Shown: positions 1-6,329, counted from the first letter of the stretch. The stretch: 8,538 bases of DNA from an uncultured Ruminococcus sp. (GCA_900543105.1 UQQA01000110.1:1-8538); one strand, 5' to 3'. The notes: generated by a model not told the origin, from the letters alone. A program made the numbers and translations.

Positions 1-312
1 AATCGGATTATTATATCCGAGTATTTGTCTATAGGTTGGTCTGGAATTAGTATTATATAAAAGCGAATATAGCATTGAATTTTTGTTATTGGGAAATTGC
101 ATAAAAATCATTATCATTTTACCATAAGCATATAAAGCTGTCAATTATTTTTTTAGTGAAAATCAACTATGATCGATATGATTTTTACAGTAATTTATTG
201 CAAAGAAAAGACTTTTTGTGAAAAAAATATGCAGTTTGTCTTTTGATTGATAGATATAAACAATAATATTTGCGTGAATATAGATAAAATCAATAAAAAT
301 AAAGAAAACCTA
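1..312. other. AT-rich intergenic region, no gene supported
   Basis: This stretch is visibly much richer in A and T than the genes to its right. I see no + strand reading frame with a convincing ribosome binding site. A short frame (1-60, +) and an edge-truncated minus-strand frame (102 to 1) are open, but open frames are expected by chance in DNA this AT-rich. The only structured signal is a promoter-like pair on the minus strand, listed separately. No repeat or RNA gene was recognised. Confidence 0.6.
116..144 (-). promoter_or_regulatory. Possible divergent sigma-A promoter pointing out of the left edge
   Basis: On the minus strand there is a perfect TTGACA (139-144), a 17-nt spacer and TAAAAT (116-121) preceded by TGg, an extended -10. 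Transcription would begin near 109 and leave the window. A minus-strand frame opens with ATG at 102-100 and stays open to base 1 (34 codons), but no Shine-Dalgarno sequence is visible. The hexamers are strong; the weakness is that the background is very AT-rich and no confirmed gene lies downstream within the window. Confidence 0.4.
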
Positions 313-342
313 TTGAGCTTCACAACAATTATGTGCTATAAT
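313..342 (+). promoter_or_regulatory. Promoter of the SDR gene
   Basis: TTGAGC (313-318) and TATAAT (337-342) are separated by 18 nt. The -10 box is perfect and is preceded by TGc, an extended -10. The start site is predicted near 349, giving an untranslated leader of about 67 nt before the ATG at 416. The inverted repeats just downstream (342-374) sit where a repressor could act. The assignment rests on the -10 element; the -35 is a partial match. Confidence 0.6.
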
Positions 343-374
343 TCAAAACGAAATATGACTGTTTTGAACGTTCA
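342..374 (+). promoter_or_regulatory. Overlapping inverted repeats at the SDR transcription start (operator candidate)
   Basis: TTCAAAAC (342-349) is perfectly complementary to GTTTTGAA (361-368) across an 11-nt centre. A second perfect 10-bp palindrome, TGAACGTTCA (365-374), overlaps its right arm. Both lie from the -10 box to about +25 of the predicted transcript, so a bound dimeric repressor would block transcription. Folding as an mRNA hairpin is the alternative. No regulator gene for it is visible nearby. Confidence 0.4.
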
Positions 375-415
375 GCTTCAAAAAAATGAAATTATTTATT
401 TGGAGGAAGAAAACT

Positions 416-919
416 ATGGACAGAAAAGTTGTACTTATCACAGGCGGCGCTATGGGACAGGGCAAGGCTCACGCTATCAGGTTCGCAGAGAACGGCTTTG
501 ACGTTGTTCTTGCCGATATGCAGGATCCCGAGGGCGAAACCTTTAAAGCGACCGTAAAGGAGATCGAAAGCCTCGGTGCAAAGGCTCTCGCCGTAAAGGC
601 AAACGTTACTTCCGACAGCGATATGAAGGCTCTCTTTGAAAAGGCTTGGGTAACCTTCGGCAGACTTGACGTTGTCGTTGCGAATGCGGGCGTTATCAAC
701 TTCGGCTATACTTGGGAGCTCACCGACGAGCAGGTGCAGAAAGTTATCGACATCGACCTTATCGGCACTTGGAGGACTGACAAGTATGCCGCACTTTATA
801 TGAAGAAGCAGGGCTTCGGACGCATCATCAACATCTCGTCCACATCGGGTATGTACGGCACACCGAAGCTTGTTACATACTACATGGCAAAATGGGGCGT
901 AATACTAAACACCATTTAA
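416..919 (+). pseudogene. Short-chain dehydrogenase/reductase, 3' truncated
   Basis: This encodes an NAD(P)-dependent oxidoreductase of the SDR superfamily. The start at 416 is preferred because GGAGG (402-406) lies 9 nt upstream; an earlier in-frame ATG at 386 would lie in the leader with no ribosome binding site. Of 167 residues, the visible family features are the Rossmann glycine motif TGGAMGQG (9-16), an acidic residue after beta-2 (D35 region), NAG (90-92), the catalytic serine in NISSTSG (139-145) and the catalytic YxxxK (Y155-K159). Family members usually run to about 250-280 residues, so the C-terminal substrate-binding third is missing. After MAKWGV the last five residues (ILNTI) come from the foldback element that begins at 898. 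The glycine motif and ISSTSG context resemble carveol-dehydrogenase-like SDRs, but the substrate cannot be assigned. The product is probably non-functional, although promoter and ribosome binding site are intact. Confidence 0.85.
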
Positions 920-1006
920 AATTTGGAAAAATCAAGCCGACAATCTTGCATATATAGGATTTCGGCGCAGATTTTTCCCCGTTTTTTATTGGTGTTTAGT
1001 ATTACG
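898..1006. repeat. 109-bp foldback (MITE-like) element interrupting the SDR gene
   Basis: Perfect 17-bp inverted ends (CGTAATACTAAACACCA at 898-914 and its reverse complement at 990-1006) enclose further nested complementary arms: GGAAAAATC (925-933) with GATTTTTCC (970-978), and GCCGA (936-940) with TCGGC (962-966). The whole unit can fold into one long imperfect hairpin. A weaker outer match, CATGGCAA (883-890) against TTGCCATG (1013-1020), may extend the symmetry. No transposase is encoded. A TA duplication is possible, because both ends carry TA just inside CG, but this cannot be settled from one copy. Placed between converging genes, it probably also serves as a transcription terminator: the inner stem is followed by a T run (982-987) on the + strand. 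Confidence 0.65.
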
Positions 1007-1042
1007 ATAACCTTGCCATGCCCGAGATACATTTTTCCCATT

Positions 1043-2383
1043 TTACATATACTGATATTTTTTTCTGTAAGCAATAATGAAAATGATACTTAATGATGCC
1101 GCAATGCCCTCGGCGAAAACTGCCGACCACCATATACCGTCTATCTTCCAGAAAAGCGGAAGTATGAACACGAATGCGGCTTGGAGTATTACCGTTCGTA
1201 TGAACGAGATTAGCGCAGAGATAAGTCCGTTGTTCATCGCGGTGAAGAGAGCCGAGCCGAAGATCCCTATTCCGCAGAAAAGGAACGATACGGAATATAT
1301 CGAAAATGCGTGTATCGTGAGGTCGAGCAGTTCCGCATCATAGCTTGTGAATATCATCGCGAGCGGCTTTGCGAGAAGCTCTGCTGCCAAAAGCATTGTG
1401 AGCGATGCCGCGCCGATTATGGCAGAGCATTTCCTGAAAAGACTTTTCAGCTCCGCTGTGTTTCCTGCACCGTAGTTAAAGCTCATTATCGGCGAGACGC
1501 CTACTGTGAAGCCGAAGAAAACGGCGATGAATATCATATTTACATACATCAGAACGCCATAAGCGACAACGCCGTCATTGCCTGCGTATTTCAGGAGCTG
1601 GGTATTGTAAAGCATACCGACAACGGACATCGAAACGTTGGAAAGGAACTCGGAAGAGCCGTTCGTGCAGGCCTTTAAAAGCGAGCGACCGTCAAATTTT
1701 GCCTTGCCAAGCTTTAATATCCAGTCGTTTTTAGGGCTTGCAAACATTATTATCGGCACGACAGCACCGACGAACTGACCGATGACCGTTGCGAGTGCCG
1801 CGCCTGCCAGTCCCCACTTGAAAACAACGATGAAAAGCGCATCGAGGATCATATTCGTTACACCTGCGGCAACTGTAACGAAAAATCCGATGTGAGGTTT
1901 TTCGGCTGTGATAAGAAATCCCTGCAAAGCATACTGCAGCGAGAGAAATATCAATCCGACAAGGCATATACGACCGTAGAGAACGGCATATCCGAGAACC
2001 TCGCCCTCCGCACGGAGAAGTACGGCTATCTGCGGCAGGAAAATGTTTCCCAGAATCGCAAGCACAACGCCTGCGCCTGCCATAAAGTAGGTGAAGAACG
2101 AAAACAGGCTGTTCGCCTTTTCGCGGTCGCCCTCGCCGAGTGTTTTTCCGATGAGCGCCGAGCCGCCGAGACCTATCATATTTCCGAATGCGCCGAGCAT
2201 CATAATGAACGGCATAATGATGTTAAGTCCTGCGAACGGTATCTTTCCGACATAATTAGAAACGAAAAAGCCGTCAACGATGCCGTATATCGAAGCGAAT
2301 ATCATACTCGCGATGGACGGCAGAGTAAATCTTAACAGCCGTCTGAAATTAAAGTGGTCTGAAAGCTGTATAGGTTTTGTCAT
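1043..2383 (-). CDS. MATE family multidrug efflux transporter, MepA-like
   Basis: This inner-membrane antiporter belongs to the multidrug and toxic compound extrusion family, whose members export cationic drugs and dyes using a sodium or proton gradient. I chose the ATG at 2383 (MTKPIQLSDHF, 446 residues) because AAGGAAG lies just upstream and the start then sits 13 nt after the marR stop; an in-frame ATG at 2422 would add a basic 13-residue extension overlapping marR. About twelve hydrophobic segments are visible in two halves. The stretches VDGFFVSNYVG near the N-terminus, GLGGSALIGKTLGEGD, and VGVSPIMSFNYGAG in the second half are typical of the MepA-like branch. Length matches the family (about 450). 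It is the second gene of an operon with a MarR regulator, the same pairing as mepR-mepA in Staphylococcus aureus. Substrates cannot be deduced. No truncation or missing segment was seen. Confidence 0.92.
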   Translation of the reverse strand: MTKPIQLSDHFNFRRLLRFTLPSIASMIFASIYGIVDGFFVSNYVGKIPFAGLNIIMPFIMMLGAFGNMIGLGGSALIGKTLGEGDREKANSLFSFFTYFMAGAGVVLAILGNIFLPQIAVLLRAEGEVLGYAVLYGRICLVGLIFLSLQYALQGFLITAEKPHIGFFVTVAAGVTNMILDALFIVVFKWGLAGAALATVIGQFVGAVVPIIMFASPKNDWILKLGKAKFDGRSLLKACTNGSSEFLSNVSMSVVGMLYNTQLLKYAGNDGVVAYGVLMYVNMIFIAVFFGFTVGVSPIMSFNYGAGNTAELKSLFRKCSAIIGAASLTMLLAAELLAKPLAMIFTSYDAELLDLTIHAFSIYSVSFLFCGIGIFGSALFTAMNNGLISALISFIRTVILQAAFVFILPLFWKIDGIWWSAVFAEGIAASLSIIFIIAYRKKYQYM

Positions 2384-2396
2384 TTCTATCTTCCTT

Positions 2397-2837
2397 TCAA
2401 AATGTTTTCTCCGCTTCTTCACGGAGATAATCGTTGAGCCGAACGGTCATATCGAGATAAAAGCTGAGTTCCTCATCGGTGAAGCGGCGGTAAGCCGCAT
2501 TTTCGGCTTTTTTCATTTTGTCTGTCGTGCCGGCGGCAAGAACTTTTCCGTTCTCGGTGAGAATTATCCGCTTGCTGTTGCGTGTACCCGAGATAGGTTC
2601 GAGCCGAGCGTGACCGCTTTTGATAAGGCTGTTGAGAGCTGTGTTTACAGTCTGTTTCGGAAAATAGCATCGGCGGCACAAGTCCTGCTGTGTAAAGACT
2701 GCCGAGTCGTCCGAAACGCAGTACAATATCCACATTGCCGTATCGGAAAGGCCGTATTTTACGGCGGCATCGTGGTAGATCGAATCGTATTCTTTCATCT
2801 GTTCATCGAGCTGCTTTATATATTCTTCTATGTTCAT
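2397..2837 (-). CDS. MarR family transcriptional regulator of the MATE operon
   Basis: This is a 146-residue winged helix-turn-helix repressor, the usual MarR length. Residues 1-45 form the N-terminal dimerisation helices. TQQDLCRRCYFPKQTVNTAL (49-68) is the helix-turn-helix, with the recognition helix at the FPKQTVNTAL end. The wing follows (about 80-95, GTRNSKRIILTENGK), and a C-terminal dimerisation helix ends the protein. The start at 2837 is supported by AGGTG (2845-2849) 7 nt upstream. It lies immediately upstream of the MATE gene with a 13-nt gap, so the two are almost certainly co-transcribed. Two inverted repeats in its own promoter imply autoregulation, with ligand binding relieving repression of both genes; this is inference from the MepR/MarR precedent. 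Cysteines at 40, 54 and 57 could allow redox sensing, but nothing proves it. Confidence 0.9.
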   Translation of the reverse strand: MNIEEYIKQLDEQMKEYDSIYHDAAVKYGLSDTAMWILYCVSDDSAVFTQQDLCRRCYFPKQTVNTALNSLIKSGHARLEPISGTRNSKRIILTENGKVLAAGTTDKMKKAENAAYRRFTDEELSFYLDMTVRLNDYLREEAEKTF

Positions 2838-2870
2838 ATATTCACACCTTTGTATTTTTTATGGCAAAAG

Positions 2871-2895
2871 CACCGCAAGAAGATATTTTGCGGTG
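2871..2895 (-). promoter_or_regulatory. Hairpin in the marR leader (attenuator candidate)
   Basis: CACCGCAA (2871-2878) pairs perfectly with TTGCGGTG (2888-2895) around a 9-nt loop. It lies inside the roughly 104-nt leader between the predicted start site near 2941 and the marR ATG. Read on the minus strand the stem is followed by CTTTTG, a weak T run, so partial termination is possible; simple leader structure or mRNA stability is the alternative. Confidence 0.35.
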
Positions 2896-2926
2896 AAGAA
2901 AAAGGCTTTTCCCATCGCAGAATAAT

Positions 2927-2942
2927 AGTCCGAAAACGGACG
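2927..2942 (-). promoter_or_regulatory. Downstream operator candidate O2 of the marR-MATE operon
   Basis: On the minus strand this reads CGTCCGttttCGGACT, with perfect 5-bp arms GTCCG/CGGAC around a 4-nt centre. It covers the predicted transcription start. It matches the upstream site at 2953-2968 in arm sequence, centre length and total length, which argues for two copies of the same protein-binding site. The expected ligand is the MarR protein encoded just downstream. Confidence 0.65.
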
Positions 2943-2947
2943 CTTAT

Positions 2948-2976
2948 ATTATAGTCCCTTTTCGGACTCTTGTCAA
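2948..2976 (-). promoter_or_regulatory. Consensus promoter of the marR-MATE operon
   Basis: On the minus strand, TTGACA (2971-2976) and TATAAT (2948-2953) are both perfect sigma-A hexamers with the optimal 17-nt spacer. Transcription should begin near 2941. A promoter this strong normally needs a repressor, and the spacer itself carries an inverted repeat (2953-2968), consistent with MarR control. Confidence 0.85.
2953..2968 (-). promoter_or_regulatory. Upstream operator candidate O1 of the marR-MATE operon
   Basis: On the minus strand this reads AGTCCGaaaaGGGACT, arms AGTCC/GGACT. It fills the spacer between the -35 and -10 boxes, so occupancy would exclude RNA polymerase. Its centre lies 26 bp from the centre of the second site at 2927-2942, about two and a half helical turns. 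Confidence 0.65.
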
Positions 2977-2990
2977 GTGCCTTTTACATT

Positions 2991-3038
2991 TTTTATGAAA
3001 AACAGCACCGCAGAAACTTGTCCTTTTCGGTGCTGTTT
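2991..3038 (-). terminator. Minus-strand terminator-like hairpin upstream of marR
   Basis: AAACAGCACCG (3000-3010) pairs with CGGTGCTGTTT (3028-3038), an 11-bp stem with a 17-nt loop. On the minus strand the stem runs straight into a T-rich tail (TTTTTCAT), as expected of an intrinsic terminator for leftward transcription. No complete minus-strand gene lies to its right, so it may insulate marR from read-through or belong to a repeat. On the + strand there is no T run. Confidence 0.5.
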
Positions 3039-3240
3039 AGTATTAGCACCTCATCTGCTTGCAGCTCTTCCGTCATCTTGCACATAAATTTCCTGACATA
3101 CGACAGTATGACTGCACATCTGAGGCACTATGGTTTTTAGAGGTGACCTCAAGTATTTACTGCGTTTCGCTGCCTTGAAGCTGCGCAAAGTCCCAACGAA
3201 AATTTGCTCGTGTTCCGGTTTTTAGAGAACCCCATAAAAC
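3034..3240. repeat. Non-coding region with repeated motifs, possible relic of a mobile element
   Basis: TGTTTAGTATTA (3034-3045) is the same 12-mer present in both arms of the foldback element (993-1004, and inverted at 900-911). An 11-bp direct repeat, GGTTTTTAGAG, occurs at 3132-3142 and 3217-3227. GAGGTgACCTC (3140-3150) and CATACgacaGTATG are small palindromes. Minus-strand frames here are short and interrupted by stops (for example a 28-codon frame at 3235-3149) with no convincing ribosome binding site, so no gene is called. The mixture looks like a decayed repeat or insertion-sequence end; this is inference. Confidence 0.35.
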
Positions 3241-3247
3241 ACTGCAG

Positions 3248-3276
3248 TTGACATAGCCTGCGAAAAGTGATATACT
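3248..3276 (+). promoter_or_regulatory. Promoter of the trkA-trkH operon
   Basis: A perfect TTGACA (3248-3253), a 17-nt spacer and TATACT (3271-3276) preceded by TGa (extended -10) form a strong sigma-A promoter. Transcription should start near 3283, leaving a leader of about 48 nt. That is too short to hold a c-di-AMP riboswitch of the kind that controls many Firmicute potassium transporters. Confidence 0.8.
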
Positions 3277-3330
3277 ATCTGATGTATTGGATAAAATAGA
3301 TTTTTTGACCTTTCAGGAGTGTGAGCGGTT

Positions 3331-4683
3331 TTGAATATAATTATTGTCGGCTGCGGAAAAGTCGGAGAGGAGCTTGCCCACCGTCTTAATGACGAGGGCG
3401 ATAACATTACCGTTATCGATGTTGATTCAACAAAGGTGAACGATGTTACTTCCCGTCTTGACGTTCTCGGTGTAACGGGCAACGGCGCGACCCACCTTGT
3501 TCAGCAGGAAGCTGGCATCAGGGACGCAGATCTTCTTATCGCGGTAACCGGCTCGGACGAGCTCAATCTGCTCTGCTGTCTTATCGCGAAGAAAGAAGGT
3601 AACTGCCAGACTATCGCCCGTGTGCGCGACCCTCAGTACAGCACCGAAGCGCCTTATCTGAAGGAAGAACTCGGACTGGCAATGGTAATAAACCCCGAAT
3701 TTCAGGCGGCGGCTGAGATAGCGCGCGTGCTGCGCTTCCCATCGGCGATAAAAATAGATACTTTCGCAAAGGGCAAGGTAGATCTGATGAAGTTCCGTCT
3801 GCCCGAAAACTGCGTACTTACAGGCTGCTCCGTAAAGGAGATCGCGACGAAGCTAAAATGCGATGTCCTCGTCTGCACGGTCGAAAGAGGGGACGAAGCA
3901 TTTATCCCGAACGGTGAATTCGTGTTCGAGGAAAAGGACATCATCTCGGTCATAGCTTCGCCTGCAAATGCGAACGCATTTTTCCGAAAGATAGACTATA
4001 AGATAAATCAGGTAAAGGACTGCATGATAGCAGGCGGCGGTGATGTCGCTTATTACCTTTGCAGAATACTCAGGAAAGCGGGAATTTCGCTCAAGCTTAT
4101 CGAAAAAGACCCGAAGCGCTGCGAAATGCTTTGCACGGCGCTCCCCGAAGTCACAGTTATCTGCGGAGATGCCGCAGACCAGCAGATATTGCTCGAAGAG
4201 GGACTGGAAAACGCAAATTCCTTTGCCGCTCTCACAAACCTTGACGAAGAAAACATTATGCTCTCCCTTTTCGCAAGGGTAAAGGGCTGCAAAAAACTCG
4301 TCACAAAGATAAACCGCATCGACTTTTTCGATGTTATAAAGCAGCTCGACCTCGATTCGATAATCTATCCGAAGAACATCACCTCGGAGCTTATCGTAAG
4401 CTATGTCCGCGCGATGAAAAACACTATCGGAAGCAACGTACAGACCGTTTACAGCATCATCAAGGGCAAGGCGGAGGCTGCCGAATTTCTGATAAAGGAC
4501 ACTTCGCCCGTACTCGGAAAGCCGCTTATGGAGCTTAAATTCAAACCGAACGTTCTTGTTGCGGTAATTCTCCGCGGAAACAGAGTTATAATCCCGCGAG
4601 GCAGCGATGTCATTGAGAAAAACGATTCTGTCATCGTTGTTTCGGATATCCGTCCGCACGATATTTCCGATATTCTTGACTAA
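3331..4683 (+). CDS. trkA: TrkA, potassium uptake regulatory subunit (two RCK domains)
   Basis: This is the cytoplasmic gating ring protein of Trk-type potassium uptake; it binds nucleotides and controls the TrkH channel. Its 450 residues match the full-length double TrkA. The first Rossmann domain has GCGKVG (7-12) with the acidic ribose-binding residue in VIDVD (D30/D32). A first RCK-C segment covers about 140-220. The second Rossmann domain has GGGDVA (235-240) with E258, followed by a second RCK-C (about 370-450). Conserved RVRDPQY (97-103) and YPKNITSELI (346-355) are visible. The start is TTG at 3331, supported by AGGAG (3315-3319) 11 nt upstream; a GTG at 3319 in the same frame is followed at once by a stop. 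trkH follows after 21 nt, so both are made from one transcript. No defect was seen. Confidence 0.96.
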   Translation: MNIIIVGCGKVGEELAHRLNDEGDNITVIDVDSTKVNDVTSRLDVLGVTGNGATHLVQQEAGIRDADLLIAVTGSDELNLLCCLIAKKEGNCQTIARVRDPQYSTEAPYLKEELGLAMVINPEFQAAAEIARVLRFPSAIKIDTFAKGKVDLMKFRLPENCVLTGCSVKEIATKLKCDVLVCTVERGDEAFIPNGEFVFEEKDIISVIASPANANAFFRKIDYKINQVKDCMIAGGGDVAYYLCRILRKAGISLKLIEKDPKRCEMLCTALPEVTVICGDAADQQILLEEGLENANSFAALTNLDEENIMLSLFARVKGCKKLVTKINRIDFFDVIKQLDLDSIIYPKNITSELIVSYVRAMKNTIGSNVQTVYSIIKGKAEAAEFLIKDTSPVLGKPLMELKFKPNVLVAVILRGNRVIIPRGSDVIEKNDSVIVVSDIRPHDISDILD

Positions 4684-4704
4684 CGACTGACAGAGGTATT
4701 AGAA

Positions 4705-6141
4705 ATGAATTTTCCGATGATAATTTATATCCTTGGCTGGATATTGATTTTTGAGGCTTTTTTTCTTATAATACCGCTGATAGCGGCGATAGTTTACGGT
4801 GAAGCTGCGATAGTTCCGCTGATAATAACGATAGCGGTATGCGCCGCGATAGGCGTTCCGATAACGATGAAAAAGCCGAAAGAGAGCAGCCTGCATTCCC
4901 GTGACGGATATGTTATTGTATCGCTCAGCTGGATAGTATTGAGTGCGTTCGGCGCTCTGCCGTTCGTGTTCTCGGGTGCGATACCGAATTATGTTGATGC
5001 TCTTTTTGAAACCGTTTCGGGCTTCACAACAACGGGTGCAACGATACTTTCCGATGTTGAAGCCGTGCCGAAGTCGCTGCTTTTGTGGCGAAGCTTTACA
5101 CACTGGGTCGGCGGAATGGGTGTGCTTGTATTCATTATGGCATTCCTGCCGCTCTCGGGCGGACAAAACCTGCATATTATGAAGGCGGAAAGCCCGGGAC
5201 CGTCGGTCAGCAAGCTTGTGCCGAGGATAAAAACGACTGCACTGCTTTTGTATTCGATATATCTTGTAATGACGGCGATAGAGTTTATCCTGCTTCTTTT
5301 CGGCGGAATGACCGTCTTTGAAGCGATGACCACCGCATTTGCGACTGCAGGAACGGGCGGCTTTGCGGTAAAAAATGACGGACTTGCAGGATATTCCGAG
5401 TTTGTGCGAATGGTAGTAACGGTGTTTATGATACTGTTCGGAATAAACTTCAACGTTTATTTCCTTATTCTGAGCAAGAAATTCAAGGACGCGCTGAAAA
5501 ATTCGGAGGTGTGGTATTTCCTCGGTATAATTGCTGTCGCAACGACGCTCATCACGGTCAATATCAAAAATCTTTTCCCGTCGGTCGGCGCGGCATTCCG
5601 CAGTGCGATATTCACCGTTTCGTCCGTGATATCTTCAACGGGCTTTACAGCGGTCGATTTCAACCTCTGGCCTGAGCTTTCACGAACGATAATCGTTCTG
5701 ATAATGTTCATCGGCGCTTGCACGGGCAGCACGGGCGGTGGAATAAAGGTCTACCGAATAGTTATCCTCTTCAAGAGTATGGGCAAGGAGCTTCACACGC
5801 TCATTCACCCGAAGCAGGTCAAGAAGATCCGTATGGATCAGCACGAGATCGAACACGAGGTCATACGCTCGGTAAACGTGTTTATGGTATGCTATATCCT
5901 CGTTTTTGTAATTTCGCTGCTTTGCATATCCTTTGAAGATTACGATATGATAACGAACTTCACCGCTGTAACGACGACGATAAACAACATCGGACCGGGA
6001 CTTGATCTTGTTGGACCGACTGCGAATTTCGGATTCTTTTCACCGTTTTCAAAAATGGTGCTGATATTTGATATGCTCGCAGGCAGACTTGAGCTTTTCC
6101 CGATGCTGCTTTTGTTTTCACCGGTTACTTGGAAAAAATAA
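4705..6141 (+). CDS. trkH: TrkH family potassium uptake channel subunit
   Basis: This membrane pore protein conducts potassium together with TrkA. The 478 residues contain four pore-loop repeats, each with the selectivity-filter glycine: TTTGAT (108-113), TAGTGGF (214-220), SSTGFT (310-315) and NNIGPG (427-432). HWVGGMGVLVF (133-143), GSTGGGIKV (341-349, the intramembrane gate region of the third repeat) and GRLELFP (460-466) are further family signatures. Hydrophobic segments fill most of the remaining length, with a charged cytoplasmic loop around 355-390. AGAGG (4692-4696) lies 8 nt before the ATG. The 21-nt gap from trkA and the terminator at 6188 define a two-gene operon. Whether it is sodium-dependent like KtrB or works like TrkH cannot be told, but the partner is a double-length TrkA, which favours the Trk arrangement. 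Confidence 0.96.
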   Translation: MNFPMIIYILGWILIFEAFFLIIPLIAAIVYGEAAIVPLIITIAVCAAIGVPITMKKPKESSLHSRDGYVIVSLSWIVLSAFGALPFVFSGAIPNYVDALFETVSGFTTTGATILSDVEAVPKSLLLWRSFTHWVGGMGVLVFIMAFLPLSGGQNLHIMKAESPGPSVSKLVPRIKTTALLLYSIYLVMTAIEFILLLFGGMTVFEAMTTAFATAGTGGFAVKNDGLAGYSEFVRMVVTVFMILFGINFNVYFLILSKKFKDALKNSEVWYFLGIIAVATTLITVNIKNLFPSVGAAFRSAIFTVSSVISSTGFTAVDFNLWPELSRTIIVLIMFIGACTGSTGGGIKVYRIVILFKSMGKELHTLIHPKQVKKIRMDQHEIEHEVIRSVNVFMVCYILVFVISLLCISFEDYDMITNFTAVTTTINNIGPGLDLVGPTANFGFFSPFSKMVLIFDMLAGRLELFPMLLLFSPVTWKK

Positions 6142-6187
6142 TTGGTAAGCCGTTTTTGACGGTTGTATTTAAATTAAAGGTAAGTTT

Positions 6188-6225
6188 AAAAGGCACTCTG
6201 AAAATGAGTGCCTTTTTTATTTTTT
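6188..6225 (+). terminator. Intrinsic terminator of the trkA-trkH operon
   Basis: AAAAGGCACTC (6188-6198) pairs perfectly with GAGTGCCTTTT (6206-6216) around a 7-nt loop and runs into TTTTTTATTTTTT. It lies 47 nt after the trkH stop. The A-rich left arm gives it symmetry, so it could also act leftward, but no minus-strand gene ends here. Confidence 0.9.
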
Positions 6226-6265
6226 AAAATTTCCGAAAAATTACCGTAATGTAACCTCTTTGTAA

Positions 6266-6294
6266 TTGAAATATGTCCTCGTGTCTGATATCAT
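6266..6294 (+). promoter_or_regulatory. Promoter of the lipoprotein gene
   Basis: TTGAAA (6266-6271), a 17-nt spacer and TATCAT (6289-6294) with an upstream TGa (extended -10). The predicted start site near 6301 lies about 29 nt before the ATG at 6330. Located just after the trk terminator, it makes the next gene its own transcription unit. Confidence 0.6.
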
Positions 6295-6329
6295 ATTATT
6301 AAGGAAATTTATTGAAACGGGGCGTTTTT

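Noticed and set aside
1..60. A + strand frame ending in TAA at 58-60, as a possible gene end from the left
   Set aside because: Only 19 codons, no recognisable sequence, and other frames on both strands are equally open in this AT-rich DNA.
386..415. Upstream in-frame ATG for the SDR gene
   Set aside because: It places the GGAGG ribosome binding site inside the coding sequence and adds ten residues before the Rossmann strand that the family does not have.
247..501. A + strand frame of 84 codons overlapping the SDR start
   Set aside because: Lys/Asn-rich in its AT-rich part, then out of frame with the well-supported SDR gene; no ribosome binding site.
2384..2422. Upstream ATG for the MATE gene giving a basic N-terminal extension
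   Set aside because: It would overlap marR, whereas the ATG at 2383 has AAGGAAG just upstream and gives a normal MATE N-terminus.
3149..3235. Minus-strand 28-codon frame in the trkA upstream region
   Set aside because: No ribosome binding site, ends in the middle of a palindrome, and overlaps repeated motifs; more likely a by-product of a non-coding repeat.
3000..3240. CRISPR-like or tandem repeat array
   Set aside because: Only two copies of an 11-bp repeat are present, with no regular spacing or further units.
3050..3330. c-di-AMP riboswitch upstream of the potassium transporter genes
   Set aside because: The consensus promoter at 3248-3276 leaves only about 48 nt of leader and no conserved riboswitch core is visible.
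3853..4659. A 268-codon minus-strand frame inside trkA
   Set aside because: It is the antisense shadow of a fully conserved trkA and has no recognisable domain or start signal.
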